Below are positions 40,890-54,344 of a stretch of DNA of 64,000 nt, one piece after another. The notes under the pieces are model-generated. The model was not told where the DNA came from, made no database searches, and saw only the letters and a list, made by a program, of their open reading frames with translations. Origin of the DNA: Silene latifolia (taxonomy: Eukaryota > Streptophyta > Magnoliopsida > Caryophyllales > Caryophyllaceae); the NCBI RefSeq assembly GCF_048544455.1, contig NC_133536.1, positions 192,699,325 to 192,763,324 of the forward strand. The letters are read 5' to 3'. A program made the translations under genes and the position numbers. Positions within the stretch are counted from its first letter, which is position 1, and each line of letters starts with the position of its first letter.

Positions 40890-41542
40890 TAGAGATGTCA
40901 ATATCACCCGAAACTGATTAACATCCGACCCACCCGACATAATTAAACGGATGAAAACCCGAAGCTAGAGGGTGAAACTCGGGTGACGGATGAGTCGGGT
41001 TCGGGTTCGGATCGGTTTTGGGTGGACCTCCATCCGACCCGTCACCCGATCCATCACCCGACCCGTCATCCACCCGAAAAAAAAAGTTTTGAGTGAAATC
41101 TAGCTGTCTAACAGGTAAATACAAATGTTTTACCTTAAGAAAAAAAATGCCATTCAATTTGTCCCATATATAAGATTTTTAGAAAGAGAAATCACAATTC
41201 ACATTTACATAACCCTAAAAATTTACTGCCGCCTCAAGGTCTTAAACTCTCTCATCTCCATTCTCCAATCTCCATTACTACTGGTATAAACTATAAACAT
41301 CTGTAAACTCTAATATTTGTTTTTTCTTTCATTGATTCTTAAAAAAATGGTGATTGTAATGTATAAATGATTAATCTTATGGTATTTGTCTTATAAATTG
41401 TTTGTGTGCTTTTATGCTGTATTTTTCTTGTGAGTATGCAAATTATTTTTTTTCTTTGAATTGTTTAGTATAAAGATTTGTTTATCTACTTTTAATCACA
41501 TTTATGGCTCACTGAATGCTAGCTAACCATGCTAATGAAGTA

Positions 41543-41632
41543 CTTCCTCCGTCTCTATTATTTGTTCACCTTTGATTAAGATGTCATTTACAAAGAATCA
41601 TAAAGGTAAATAAATAATTGGGACGGTGATGG
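41543..41632. mobile_element. 90-bp Stowaway-like MITE
   Basis: It starts CTTCCTCCGTCTCTATTATT and ends near the inverse (AATAATTGGGACGG), with TA on both sides and an inner CACCTTTG / AAAGGTAAAT match. It is very short, within the Stowaway size range but at its low end. It lies in the hAT leader. Confidence 0.6.
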
Positions 41633-42403
41633 TATTATGATACCTAAAGTCTAAAGATTGTGACTTTTTGATATAAAGAGGTAACAGACTTGATATTTGC
41701 GGTGGGGGTGAATTTTTATATACATGAATTACACTGCCTTGTTGGAATAGTTGTATCATGAAGTTGAATACTTGAATGTGAGAAGGCTGAAATTTGTAGC
41801 AGTTAATATACAGTGGGATAAGTTTGTGTTAGTGTTAGGTTTATGTAAGTCCAAGTTCTTGGCTTTGTGTCGTCTCTGCAATTATTGTTATTCTTAACAT
41901 GGCTCACTCGATTTGATAGAATTGTGATGTAAGAAAACGTAACATGAAACTATTCTTAACTTCATACTTATGTTTGTTGTAAAATTTTAATCATATTAAC
42001 GTTGAACTGAATTATATGTATGAATTTATACGAATTAATTATTGTTTGTTTTTTTACATCAATCTTAAAGATACATTTTCCCTTTGACTTACCTTTATAT
42101 GTATGAACTGGTCACTTTTAATTTATGGTTGATGTTATTGTCTATTTTTAATCTGGTAAGTTGTTGTGTTTTGTTTCGTTCTGACAGATTCTCACAAAAA
42201 TGACCGGGAATCAGGCCTGCCGGGAATGAATCAACTTCACTTCAATTTTTATCTCCCAACTTGACTCCATCTCCTAATCCATCGCCATCTCTTGCCTTCA
42301 GTCCTTCTCCCACCTTAACTCCTTCTCCTAGTGTACTTCCAACCCTTAACTTCACCCCTCACCAGAGTCACTACCAAATGACAATACTCATGAGGCTCAA
42401 AAT

Positions 42404-44244
42404 GTGGGGCCTCCCAAAAAACAGAAGCGACCAACTAAGTCCATTGTTTGCCATCATTTTGAAAAACTGGAAGTTAAAGGCGTGGCCAAAGCAAAATGTC
42501 TTTATTGTGGTCTATTAATGTCAGGAAATACAAAAAATGGGACATCACACCTTATTGATCACTTGAAACTTAGGTGTCCTAGAAAACATTATAAGGTGGA
42601 CATCAGGCAAAGGGTTTTAAACATCAATCGTAGGGCTGATGGGTCGGCAAGAGTGGAGAATAACAACTTCAAACAAGAGATTTCAAGGAAGGAATTAGCA
42701 AACATGGTCATAATGCATATGAGTACCCTTTGGCTATAGTTGATCACATTGGCTTTAGGAGATTTGTGAGTAGTTTAAACCCGAATTTTAAGATTATTGG
42801 TCGAAATACCCTAAAGGTCAGACATAGTGAAGATGTTTGAGGCTGAAAAAACACTTTTGAAAAAGGGGTTGGAAAATATTATATCTAGGATTGCCATAAC
42901 TACTGATATGTGGACTGCTACAAGCCAGAAAAGGGGCTATATGGCAGTGACGGCCCATTATATCGATGATTGGTGGGTGTTACGCAACAAAACATTAAGG
43001 TAAAATTATGCTTTCACATATCAAAAGTTGTACTTGTTTTCTGTTTTTGTTTTAGTTTTTTATATTTTAGTTGCTAATTTCTTTTTTTTTTTTTTTATGT
43101 GTCTATAGGTTTGCTTATGTTCCTTGTCCACATACCAAAGAGAATCTTGCTTAAGTCTTGTTGGATACTCTGAATATGTATAACATTGCAGAGAAGGTAT
43201 CTTCAATTGTTGTCGATAATTGTTCCACAAATGATGCTATAATGGATATTCTCAGACCCAAGTTTGATTCTAGGTTTATTATGGTGAACGGTGACTTTTT
43301 ACATATGAGATGTAGTGCTCACATCTTGAATCTTGTTGTACAAGATGGGTTGGATGTCATTAAAGGTGGAATTGAAAATATACGTGAGTGTGTCTCTTTT
43401 TGGACAGCAACTCCAAAAAAAACCGAGATGTTTGAAAACAAAGTTAAATCTCTAAAACTTGAAATCACAAGAAAGTTAGTTCTGGACTGTAAAACTCGCT
43501 GGAACTTGACATTATTAATGCTTCAAAGTGCAATGCCTTTCAAAAATGTGTTTATGAGTTTGAAACTTCAAAATTCTAAGCTGAAATTTGTTGCTCCAAG
43601 TGAGAAAGATTGGGAATTAGCTGAAAAGGTTTGCGAAAAGCTGAAAATATTCCATTGTGCAACTGAAATGTTTTCTGGCAGAAACTATCCCACTGCCAAT
43701 TTGTTTTTTCGTCAAATTTGTGAGATTAAACTTGCTTTAACTACATGGTTGTCTGATGAGTCTTCAGTCATAAGTAATATGGCTTTGGAGATGAGTCAGA
43801 AATTTGACAAGTATTGGAATACCATCAATGGCCTCCTAGCTATAGCCGCTATCCTAGATCCTAGAAACAAACTTGAGTGTGTTGAGTTTTATTTCACTGA
43901 GATCTATGGTATTAATGCTGATTTTGAGGTTGAGAGGGTAAAATCATTATTGTACGATCTTATGGTGGAGTACCAAGAGAAAGACTCCTCAAGTGAGGCT
44001 GATATTTCTGAAACTTCAGTACCTGGAAAATGTAAGGCTGATTCCTTAGTTGTTGGTACGGAGAAGATTGCTGATAAGTGGAGCGAAGCAAAAAAACCAA
44101 GAAGAAAAAAATTAATGTCAGGTCTGAGTTGGATCACTACTTAGAGGATGATGCATTACCGGAGAGCACACATTTTGATATTCTAAAATTTTGGAATATT
44201 GAACTCAAGTATCCAACATTGAAAAGGATTGCTAGAGACATTCT
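42404..44244 (+). pseudogene. hAT transposase, BED finger and core (broken)
   Basis: Main part of an Ac/hAT-family transposase, which would bind the element's ends and catalyse cut-and-paste transposition in the nucleus. A BED zinc finger lies at about 42440-42580 (KAKCLYC, then LIDHLKLRC). The core follows: ITTDMWTATSQKRGYMAVTAHYID (first catalytic Asp region), an intron at 43000-43108 with GT-AG ends, VVDNCSTNDAI (second Asp), MRCSAHILNLVVQDGL and CKTRWNLTLLML. The segment FDILKFWNIELKYPTLKRIARDI starts the hATC dimerisation region before the copia insertion. Decay is clear: a 2-bp shift near 42700, another shift near 42820 and an in-frame stop at 43152-43154. It cannot make active protein, but it could have supplied activity to related MITEs in the past. 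Confidence 0.88.
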
Positions 44245-45515
44245 TGTTGGAAATCTATATCTCATTACGTAACATATTCATATATGTTTTAATTAATTTA
44301 GTCATAAAATTAATAACAAATCTTATGCATGCAAACAATAATAAAATTAGAGAAGAAATCGTTTTCTCACCATATGATTTTCGGATATATGGGCACAAGT
44401 GAGTTCTCCTACTCACTTGTTCTTGAGCTCTCCAAATGGAAGAACAAGGATTCAAGTATAGAATCCCTCCCAAAAGCATATACCCAAGGAAAACTCATAA
44501 TAACCAATATTATTTAGATCTAGTAATAATATTAGTTTTTACTTAAAATATGACACAAAATAAATTGTATTTTTCTCTTGAATATTTCGGTCAAGAGGGA
44601 GTATTTTTGTGAGGTTTTATTTCTCTAGAAATCTCATAAGATGTGTAGAGAGAAAGCATTTTTCTTACACTAGAAAAATATAAAAGATGTGAATGAATAA
44701 TTGTAGAGGAAACATCCTCTATTACCCAAGTGAAAACCGGTTGGAGGAAGTATGATGTCCAATGCATGGGCTAGTTTTTCTACCCAAGAAAAATAGGCAT
44801 GCAAAGCTACAAGTTAGGTTTTCATCATTGTGTTTTCCACTTAAATAAAAAACACAATATACACCTTAAACCCTCCAATTTTTCGGCACTTATAAAATGG
44901 AAAGTCCATTTTATATTTTGTCATTTGTCAACTTTGTCACATGTAACATGTTACATGACATGTCACAATGTAATGTATTTTTAACATATTAAATATCAAC
45001 ATACTCATAAAATATGTCATTTACAAAATCGACTAGTAATTCGTAATTACTTGTGCCAAAAGTGTTTCCGTATTATAAACTACAACATTCTGTATTTATA
45101 ATAATTTATTCATTCTGTTTAAATTGTTTCTGTAAACAATAATTTCATCTAAGTAATAAAACAATTCGATTACTTAGACCGTGTCTCATTTAATCATATA
45201 ATAAGATACGTTAATTATACTCACAAAATCATCCGTCAATTTTAAGCAATTTAATTAACTCGTATCGGTATACGATTAATTAAATAATCAATTAAGAGTA
45301 TTTCCCTATAGATATGACCTAAGGGGATCAACTGATCACCACCGTTGCACGACAGTAATGTCAAACTCTAGTCAGCCAATCATTACCGATATGTGTGGAC
45401 CAGTTGACTGTAAAATATTACATCCCACATGTATTCTTAAAATAAGATTTAAACATGTGATCATCATGATCAACAGTTGTGATCGCATTATTGTCGGAGG
45501 ACACATATTCCAACA
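44245..45515 (-). repeat. 3' LTR of the minus-strand copia fossil
   Basis: 1271 bp between TGTTGGAA and TTCCAACA. Read on the minus strand its first 300 bp run parallel to the LTR at 30271 (GGCTGACTAGAGTTTGAC..., GGTGGTGATCAGTTGATC...). The next sequence inward, ACAAGTTGAAGAT on the minus strand, fits the usual copia polypurine region. Confidence 0.85.
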
Positions 45516-48500
45516 ATCTTCAACTTGTACTCGACAAGTGTGCGTCACCAATTCTCTTATCCTATTACTATCTCTCACTCAATGCAAGGTGTCTTTCAGG
45601 TCGTACTTGCAAGTGATCATATCGAGAGTGGTTTCCTCGATCTGGAGAATAACTGATTGACCGGAATTATCCACCATGGATACCTTCCGAGCGTGGCCAC
45701 GCATTTTCAGTTCATTACTCCTCGAGATATTGTTTTAACCCTGACAAGGGGATGGACAATTCCTATCGTACTCATTCCCTTCGACTAGCCACAGCCATCA
45801 TAACCCAAAATATGCCCATTTGACCCCATTTACGAAGGTCGTAGTAACACAAATCAAAGTTAATCTGAAACTGTGCCATCTTAGGCGAATAGTCTTTAGT
45901 CAAAAGAATCGACTCATTAGAATACTATAGTAGCTCTCGCCACGACCAGGCTATATAAATTTGCCAGAACTCTATAAGCGGTCATAAGGCCCGACAAAGT
46001 GTTCCTAACAGTCTGCCTATGTGATCGACTAGTCATTCTCATATGACTCCATGGCACTTGAACTTGCCATCAATCGCATCACACTCTAGTCACTTCGTGA
46101 CGTCACCTCATACAAGTGACTATGGGCGAATACCATGTTAATCCGGGTTCACTTTAACGGGGTTCAATGTTGTCTCTACAACCCGTTTGGATGTACAAAG
46201 TATAAAAGGAGTTTTTAAAGAAAAACTCGAACGACAAATGCGATTATCACATATGAATAGTCAATGCCTGATTACTATTTCATGTTCTATAATCTAATTT
46301 GATCTTGTATGTAGTGGTTCATTTCAATTCAATTGAAATGACATGACTCATCATGTTTAGCCTTTGAGAAGGCTTTGGTTAGTAGGTTTTATCAACTTGT
46401 TGTACCTTACTCAACCTTACTACATACTCGTTTTCCTTTGTAATGTATACATTTGCATCACAAAACTTTCTGAGTACGTGACGAGATCCAATCAAGACAT
46501 AGGTCCTCTAGCCTAAGAATAGCTCCCACTGTTTTCACAGTGTGCGGGACCCAACTCTCTTGCACATCCCATGATTGCAAGTGTACTCAATTTCCGTTGT
46601 AAAAATTTCTCATTGTTCTTTATTGCCTAGAACGATTCTAGAAAATCTATTTCTTAAATAACATAGCCACAATGGTATCTTAACCATCCTAATGTGTTTT
46701 GATTATGGTTTTGTCGGAAACCATGCGCAATCTCAATTGTCAATTGTCACTTGTGTAACACCCTTACACAAAATTGCATCATAAACATTTTGCTTTACTT
46801 CCTTAATGCTTCTGCACGCACTTAAGGGTAATCTTTATGGCTTACTTGGTAAATATTACTTAAATTCAATTTTGAAAACAATTCATCATACTCAAAGTAT
46901 ATGAAGTGTTATACATCATTTCCTATTTAATTGATTCGGCAGCGGAAGCAAATGGAATCAATCAAATATGTTCAATTTAATTGAACTAGTCATGAATCTT
47001 ATCAACATAAGACTTCTTATTGACGCTAATATCATGTGGATTTATCTACATAAATCTAGATATTAAAGATGTATTATATTACTCCAAAAGTCTTAAATCA
47101 TTCGTAATGATCAATATGTCATCCACATATAAGACTAATTAAAATTTCCGTAACTCCCACTAAACTCCATGTATAAACACAACTTCTCGACTTATCGAGA
47201 AAAGTTTTATAACATGATCAAAACATTGATTCCAACTCATTGATGTCCTACTTAAGATCCTCTCTTAAGTTTCACATTATCTTAGGATTGTAAGAATCTA
47301 TAAAACTCATTACATGTATTGAATACATTCCTTCTTTTGAAGAAGTGGGTTTTAGATTCACTTGCTGTATGCATATCCTCATAATGAAACACAATCCCTA
47401 AGAAGATCCAAATAGACTTAAGCATTTCAATTAGTGAAAAAACCCTTTGCAACCAATCTTGCTTTGAAATCTCTCTTTATTAGTGCAAAACCCTTTGTCA
47501 CTAATCAAGCCTTTAATTTCGGATTTTCATGGCTCTAAGCCTTGTATTGAGTTGTGACTTAAACATTCTCATGTAAGTCATATGTTCATTACTTTCTAGA
47601 ATTAATCAACTTGAATCAAACGATTTCTTTGTAAGTTGTAAGCTCTTTACTTTCTTAAAAGTAATATGAATTCATCATTTTTAACAAATGACGAATTTAA
47701 CCTCCTAGGTTTTGAAGAAACAATGTCTTTACACAAAACGTCTCATGTAGCCAAGAAAGATCAGTTTCTTGCGACATAACATTCTTTGTGGCATTCTTTG
47801 TGGCTCTTGAATAATTTCTCCCACTCTGTCTTCTAGAAATAAACTTGTATTTATAGAAAGACAGCTTCACGAGCCGCAAACCCGTCGTACTCGTGATAAT
47901 TGAAAGGGAAAAATGAGCATTTGTTTCTTGTGAAAAACTTACAAGCATGGTACTCTGCCATTTCATATCTCATATGTATCGTTTAGGTTTAGTGGAAAAA
48001 CAACTTAGACAAAATGATAAAATCCCCAAAAGGATCAAGTAACTCAAAGTAACTTGATTGAAGTCCAAACTATATCGAATAGCGTTTGATTTCTTATTCG
48101 ATTCACACATTATTTCATAATGCGTGCTAAGAGAGATTAACTTGTGATACTATATCACATTTCCTTTGGCTTATATCAAAGTCTTTACTTTGATAATCCC
48201 ATCACGACTAAGTCGTGCTTCTTTGAACTTCTTCAAAGATTTCTCTATTTACCTTATTAAGTGAACACATTAGTATCAACTTAAATCGTTGGTAAAAGAA
48301 AATAATCAACCTATTATGGATCAATGATTTACAACCTCGATCTCCTTTTCAACCAAAAGGCACGAGATATCTTGCTTTGAATACAAGATACGCATATACC
48401 ATTAACAATCTAATGGTTTCAAGAGTACTCAATAACTCTTTGCGTTCATCATTCCAAAATTTAAGGTTTAATTTTGGGTTACCGATTTGAGTCTTACATC

Positions 48501-49611
48501 ATCTACATGATGTGTTATTCTAGTTTGGTTTAGAATATAATCACCTTGATAATGGGCTAGCCATACATCAAATTATGGTGTATAGAGTCACAAAAGTGAA
48601 ACCTCTTTTGTATCTTTAACAAGTTTATATTCTTATTTAGAGTTTATGCACTTAATAGTCACAATTAAGTACAACTTTAAATCCAAAAACTAGATTGAGT
48701 ACACAATTACTCTATCTCTCGACATTATTGTTGCTAGTCGTCATATTCTAATCATATTATGTGTCGAATACAATGATGAAAACCTCCACTGGTTTCTAAT
48801 ATTGACGAAGTAGTACTAGCAAAATTTATGTTTAATCAAATAAACATTTAAAGAAGAAGGTCCCATTAGATGTCCCACAACTAACTTGCTGATTCTTCAA
48901 TAATTTGGGGTAGTTTCCTTTCTAGTGTTCAACATTTAAGACAGTGAAAACTTTATCGGTCGGGATTGGTAGGTTTAGTATCGCTATTCTCAACAACTTT
49001 ACTTTTAACATTACCTTGTATCAATTCCATTATAATCTTTACTTCTTGAACCTCATTCTTTTCTTAACGGTTTAAGAGAATGCTCCCACTCATTTCAAAG
49101 AGTCTTTACTTAGAGAAGCAAAGTTGAATCTTATGAAGATTACTCTTCAACTCAATCGTTTTAGTCTTAAAACTTTCATTGAAGTGGTTGCGTTATTTTG
49201 GTCAATTACGAATTCTGACAAATCTAATTACCAAAACAATTTATCGCTTCAAGGTACTTAATTCAATTAAGTATATGAAAAACAATTCATTGTAAGTAGA
49301 TGTGTTAGTCAAGAATCAAAAACCTGTTTGATAATGAATAACTTTTATCTATACTCTTTACAAGAGATCCTTCCAATGGATAATATGAGGTTTTAGAAGA
49401 ATATTCATATTTGTCTTTAGTTACGATGTTTTAATGGAGATTTGAATCAAAAACGAAATGATATCATATATGAATTGTGGTAAAGAAATAGAACAATATG
49501 ATAACGGAATAGTGAAAACAAAAACATTCATCGTTATAATAATACTTGTAGATAACAAGTAAAGCATTTACATAGTGACCTCTACCCAACTATGATAAAT
49601 GATTCCGAGAT

Positions 49612-49808
49612 CCAAATTCATATTAACTTGGGCACGGGATAGCCGATGAAACCCTTATCAATTACTCTAATATTTATCTATAGCCCGGAACACATGCGAC
49701 TACGGTCACGAATACTTCCGTTGAGCTCATTCCAAATTTCGAATAAATGTGTTCATGATCCAAATCCACATCAACTTGGGCACGGGATAGCCGATGAAAC
49801 CCTCATCA
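49612..49808. repeat. Two direct repeats 148 bp apart
   Basis: AACTTGGGCACGGGATAGCC lies at about 49624 and 49772, in about 50-bp blocks with few differences. They sit in the 5' untranslated part of the copia fossil (minus). They may be an internal tandem repeat of that family. Confidence 0.7.
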
Positions 49809-50740
49809 ACACGAATTCTGTGGATAGACATTTATCACCCACTTCCCCTACGTAACAAGGGTTGTACCCCGGGATGGCCGAGTGCACTCCCTCATGAAAT
49901 AGGTTTTCATGGTTTCTACTTTTTGGTAAGGCTATGTCTCAATTGTTTATTTTTAGCGAGAGGTCATGTCAATTTATTATCTATCACGTTTTAAGTGAAC
50001 TAAAGCGGTGAACTACGATAATTGTAATTGACACGGTCGATAAACTCGATTAAAATGATAATGCATGTTTTAGTTATGGCGATTTAGCGATGCATGCGAC
50101 ATATAAATAAAACGCAAAGCATAAATTAAATCCTAGTATGGCCTTCCTAAAATATAAAATCTAATTAACTATTACATATTCGGAAACCAACTCCATTGGT
50201 CCCTTGAACTTCGATTTTGGCACGCATCTCGAGGTAACACCGTCTTTATGTATCGCCTTCTTGAGTGACATCGTCTTCAAGGAACTCCGAAATAAATAAA
50301 TTACATAACAAATTACATAATTTCCTATTATACACTTGTAATTAAAATAAAAATAAATCTATTAAATTACAAAACAGTGATACGAGATCACAATAAATTA
50401 CAACCGAATCGATATTCCCATACATTTCGGGTAATACCAATTAAAAGCTAAGGCCATACTAAGTAAAAATTACATAATTCAAAAATTACATAAAATAAAA
50501 TTATGACAATCATAAATAAAATGCAGCATTATAATATGTATGAACATACCCAATTTTATGCTAAATCGCCTTTAAGGAGCCAATATCGTATATTTAACGG
50601 TTTTTACGGATTTGCGTGATTCAACCTTTTAAAATCACAATAAATTACATAAAATCATATTTATGCACAAGTTAATTACCCTAACCAACTTAGGACTCAA
50701 AATTAGTCTTCACTAACTATTTGACGATAATTAACTCATA

Positions 50741-51054
50741 CTCCCTCCAATTCGTTATAATGTTCCCCTTTGCTTTTGGCACGATACTTAAGGAATACTA
50801 TTAAAAATGAATAAAGGACATTGGTGGGGTTGATGTTTGGAGAGAGAGATAAATTAATATGAGTTAAATAAGGAGTTGTGGGGTCAAAACATTAAGAAAA
50901 ATAATAAAATATGAGTAAAAGAGTTGTGTGGGGTTTGGTTATAGGAGAGAGAAATGAATAAAATAAGAGTAAAAGTTACCAAAAAAGGAAAGGAGAACAT
51001 TACTTGAATAATCCGTTTCGGGAAAGAGGGAACATTATAGCGAATAAGAGGGAG
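50741..51054. mobile_element. Stowaway MITE inside the copia fossil
   Basis: It starts CTCCCTCCAATTCGTTATAA and ends with its inverse, flanked by TA (50739-50740, 51055-51056). It is 314 bp and non-coding. It is the third level of nesting: MITE in copia in hAT. Confidence 0.87.
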
Positions 51055-51978
51055 TATTTTTTAAAATTGTTCATTAATGGACTCAAAATTATAATAAAAT
51101 GCTATAAACTCCAAATAAATCATAAAAATTTCAAATAAATTCAAAATTCAAAATTTAAACTTATGAACATTCTAGAAAAATACCATGACACTCATAATGT
51201 TCAAAAACTTAGGTTAAAATTTCGTAAAATTATCGGAAAAACTATGTTGCGGTTTATTGGATTTATCAATAATAATCATAAAAACATGAGAAAAATTATA
51301 TTCATCAACTTTTCAATTTTAGATCTGAAAAAGGTAATAAAATGCAACATGTGACGTTTTTCCTTAGTCATGAAGTATGTTTTAGCAATTTTTCACTAAT
51401 TAAGTCACTATTTATGCTATTTTTCATCAAAAATCCATAAATCATGCATAAAGACTTCATTATAGCCTATTATTTTACACACATATTGTAAAATTGCATG
51501 TGACAACATACTAAATTTCTATGACCAGATTCGAAATATTTCACATATTAACCTATTTTTCATTTAAATTCGATTTTTATCATGAAAATCCATTTTTCGA
51601 GCATAAGAACTCCAAAAATTCTGAAAATTTCCAGATCATCTAAAAATAAAATATGTGAAAACATATCCAAAAACCACTGGAAAAAGTTTAGCTAATTTTC
51701 GTCCAAAAATGACATTTTTATCATAAAAATCACATTTTAATGCCAATATTATATAAAATGAACAATAAAATCCATAAATTAACCAAAATATCCTAAATAC
51801 ATTTTAGGATCAGAAACTTTAACATGCATAAATTATTTTCGTGATATATCATAATAACACAAATTTACAAGTTTTATATGTTAATCGTATAACTCGGAAA
51901 AACTATAACCGATTTGTATGCAAACAACCTTGTGCTCTTGATACCGCTTGTTGGAAATCTATATCTCATTACGTAACA

Positions 51979-52182
51979 ATTCTATCAATTCCAGCCTCTA
52001 CGGTTGCATCTGAGAGTGCATTTAGTATGGGTGGCCGAGTTGTGAGTCCTCATCGATCAAGACTCCATACAAATACAATTGAAGCGTTGATGTGTATGCA
52101 AAATTGGATGATTGGTCAATATTCGTGTAAGATAAAACATTTACGTTTGTTTTTGTATTTGTATTTGTATTTTGTACCATAG
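51979..52182 (+). pseudogene. hAT transposase C-terminal dimerisation region
   Basis: Right-hand piece of the split transposase: IPASTVASESAFSMGGRVV followed by HRSRLHTNTIEALMCMQNWM. This is the hATC dimerisation signature of plant hAT transposases. It begins in the duplicated ATTCT target site, so the copia insertion cut the gene exactly before this motif. The reading ends at a stop at 52180-52182. The right subterminal region of the hAT follows. Confidence 0.88.
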
Positions 52183-53018
52183 ATAAATTTTTAATGAACT
52201 TACTTGTTTATGTGTTTAGCCTATTGCCTTGTGAATGCACATTCTTGTGCCTCGGTTTTTGAGGAAGTTGAGGATGGGATGTAGATGGCATTGGCGAGGT
52301 CGTGAATATTGATTCGGTAAGTTTCCTTGCATTATATTTAATAATTTTCAGTTATGCTAGCCAAGATTATCACACAACTAATAAATTTTCCATAATGGCT
52401 AGGATGAGGATGGAGTTGGTGATTTGGATGTTTGAGCATGGTGCCAAAGTCGTATGTCAGGTGCAAAGTTGTGTATATGTCTGAGCTTTTAAGGCTTCTA
52501 ATTTTTGTCGTTGGAGTAATGTAAACAGGTGCAAAATCGTGTATATGTCTGAGCTTTGAAGGCTTCTTCTTTTTGCTACTGGAGTAATGGAAACAAGCAT
52601 CTATTTTGCTACTGTTAGTTGCTTGTATTAGTATTTGTTTAGCATGTAACTATATAGTATGTAACTAGTTAAGAGACATAAGTGGCTTAATGGGTTCATG
52701 TATTTTGTTGTTGCTAGTACATTGCTGGATGTACTAACACTTTGGTAATGCATTTGTTAATGTATACCATATGGGAAGATTGAACTTTCTTAATTTTATT
52801 ATCTCTAAAGCAGACAAGCAGTAGTATTTTTAATTTGCACGTTATTGTCCTTTTTCATCCATTTAATAACCCGATCCACCCGAATCACCCACGGATGATG
52901 GATGGGTCGGGTTCGGGTGAATGCTTACTCGGGTGACGGGTGGTTCGGATGGACAATATGGATTCGGGTGAGCCTCCATCCGATCCGAAACCGATCCGTT
53001 GACATCCCTAGCTCAAAT

Positions 53019-54340
53019 TATCAATGAACATAGTCGTAAGTAGCGTATGTTAATTGTTGTATGTTGGCAAAATAAAATTGTCACAAAAATCATGATTTTC
53101 ACCAAGTCTTACTTAGTCACCGGTTAAACCAATTTAATCTTGTTGAAGGTATCATGTATATGGTAAATGGGTAAAGCAAAGGTGCAAATTACAGAATATC
53201 ATGATGCTTTAATAGCTTCTGCCCCAGTATTACCACTTCTTAGCTGGTTTTCCTAAAGCAAAGCATAGATTTTATGCACACTAATTCTACAAGACGATTT
53301 CAGAAATATAGATTCAATTTTCAAATAAAATAGTACTCCATATTAACTTGTTTTCGTTGTTTTCAACAAATATGAGACACCTTTTCCTAAATCTGACTGG
53401 TTCGGAGCGGTAAAAAGAATCTTGGCTGCTCCAAATGCATCCATCGTCAATTCTTCCACAAGTTCCTCGACTTTCTGGAAACATGAAACAAAATTCAATA
53501 AATCAATATGTATTCGACATATTCAAGTCAACATATCAATCCTCAAGACCCCAAAAAGATCACTTAACTGCGACAATATGGAATATAAATTGAGGGCGTT
53601 CGGTGTTGTACCTTCTCATCAGACCAAGGAGCTAAGACTATCTTCTTGTGAAATAAGGCATTATTGAATTTATTCAATGTCGCAACTTTTTTAATGCACG
53701 CATTTCTCTTTTGTCTAGCAACACCGAACAATTTTTTTTGAATTTGAACCAATAAATTTTCGAGCTTCGCCCACTAAACCAGCCTCTGGTATATGCATCT
53801 TAACAGAGTTGTCACGCCTCACAACACAAACCTATAAAAAACGTGATTGTTGCAAGACATTTAAATATGAAAAACATAGCAAAATTGAATTTAGACAGAT
53901 CAAATGATAGCAAAGATCATGGCCTTTTTAGTTCAGGTCTCCAAATTAGTTTTATGCATGAGAAAATCTCATAAAAACGAAAGTTATTAGTTTTGATAAT
54001 CATTATAGGCCATAATCTTAACAGAGTTTAAAACCGACTACAAAATCCAAATTAATTTGTTAACTAACTCCATTTAGCCAAAAAGTTCGAGAAAGGTTAA
54101 AGTCACCAAATTTTAAAAAAATTAGGATGAATATATCATTTTATATGGATATGAGAAAAAAAATGTACAATGGATTACCGTCCATATACTGTATGTCCCA
54201 AGTTCTGCCAAACCATCGCATTCCCTCCTTTCTTCTTAGAAGCTTAATTCTGACTCAAATAACGAGATGTTACACCTACACCAAATCCGGCATTTGAAAT
54301 AAAAACCTGAAGGACATATAAATAAAATTATTTCTATTAC
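53019..54340. other. Intergenic DNA with exon-like fragments
   Basis: Two minus-strand stretches look coding. At about 53340-53480, KVEELVEELTMDAFGAAKI follows an AG acceptor-like site. At about 53720-53835, VCVVRRDNSVKMHIPEAGLV also follows an AG. I do not recognise the family. GTTCGGTGTTG near 53599 and its inverse near 53720 form a foldback between them. They may be remnants of a host gene copied or captured by a transposon. Confidence 0.3.
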
Positions 54341-54344
54341 CTGT

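Larger units (their letters stand above)
44245..51978 (-). mobile_element. Ty1/copia fossil with one long LTR
   Basis: It is inserted in the hAT transposase gene with a perfect 5-bp duplication ATTCT (44240-44244, 51979-51983). In minus orientation the 3' LTR is 45515-44245 (1271 bp, TGTTGGAA...TTCCAACA). The 5' end at 51978 has only a 30-bp terminal repeat of that LTR's last bases, followed by a primer-site-like GGTATCAAGAGC. The minus strand carries copia pol relics, including a YVDD box near 47110-47140. The LTR start resembles that of the copia fossil at 30271, so the two are related families. Its coding parts are heavily broken. With one long LTR its age cannot be read from LTR divergence; it is younger than the hAT and older than the MITE it contains. 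Confidence 0.85.
40890..53010 (+). mobile_element. Autonomous-type hAT element, now dead, with nested inserts
   Basis: It starts TAGAGATGTCAA and ends with the inverse of TAGGGATGTCAA; GCTCAAAT is duplicated perfectly at 40882-40889 and 53011-53018. Both subterminal regions are rich in ACCCGACC/GGGTCGGG-type words. Of the 12.1 kb, 7.7 kb is a copia fossil (44245-51978), so the element itself is about 4.4 kb, usual for an autonomous plant hAT. It encodes a BED-finger transposase (see the separate entries). It also carries a 90-bp Stowaway MITE at 41543-41632. Confidence 0.92.

Noticed and set aside
45358-45660. 100-codon plus-strand frame
   Set aside because: It spans the LTR edge of the minus-strand copia fossil and is antisense to it.
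49612-49808. CRISPR-like direct repeats
   Set aside because: Only two copies, in a plant retroelement fossil; no array.
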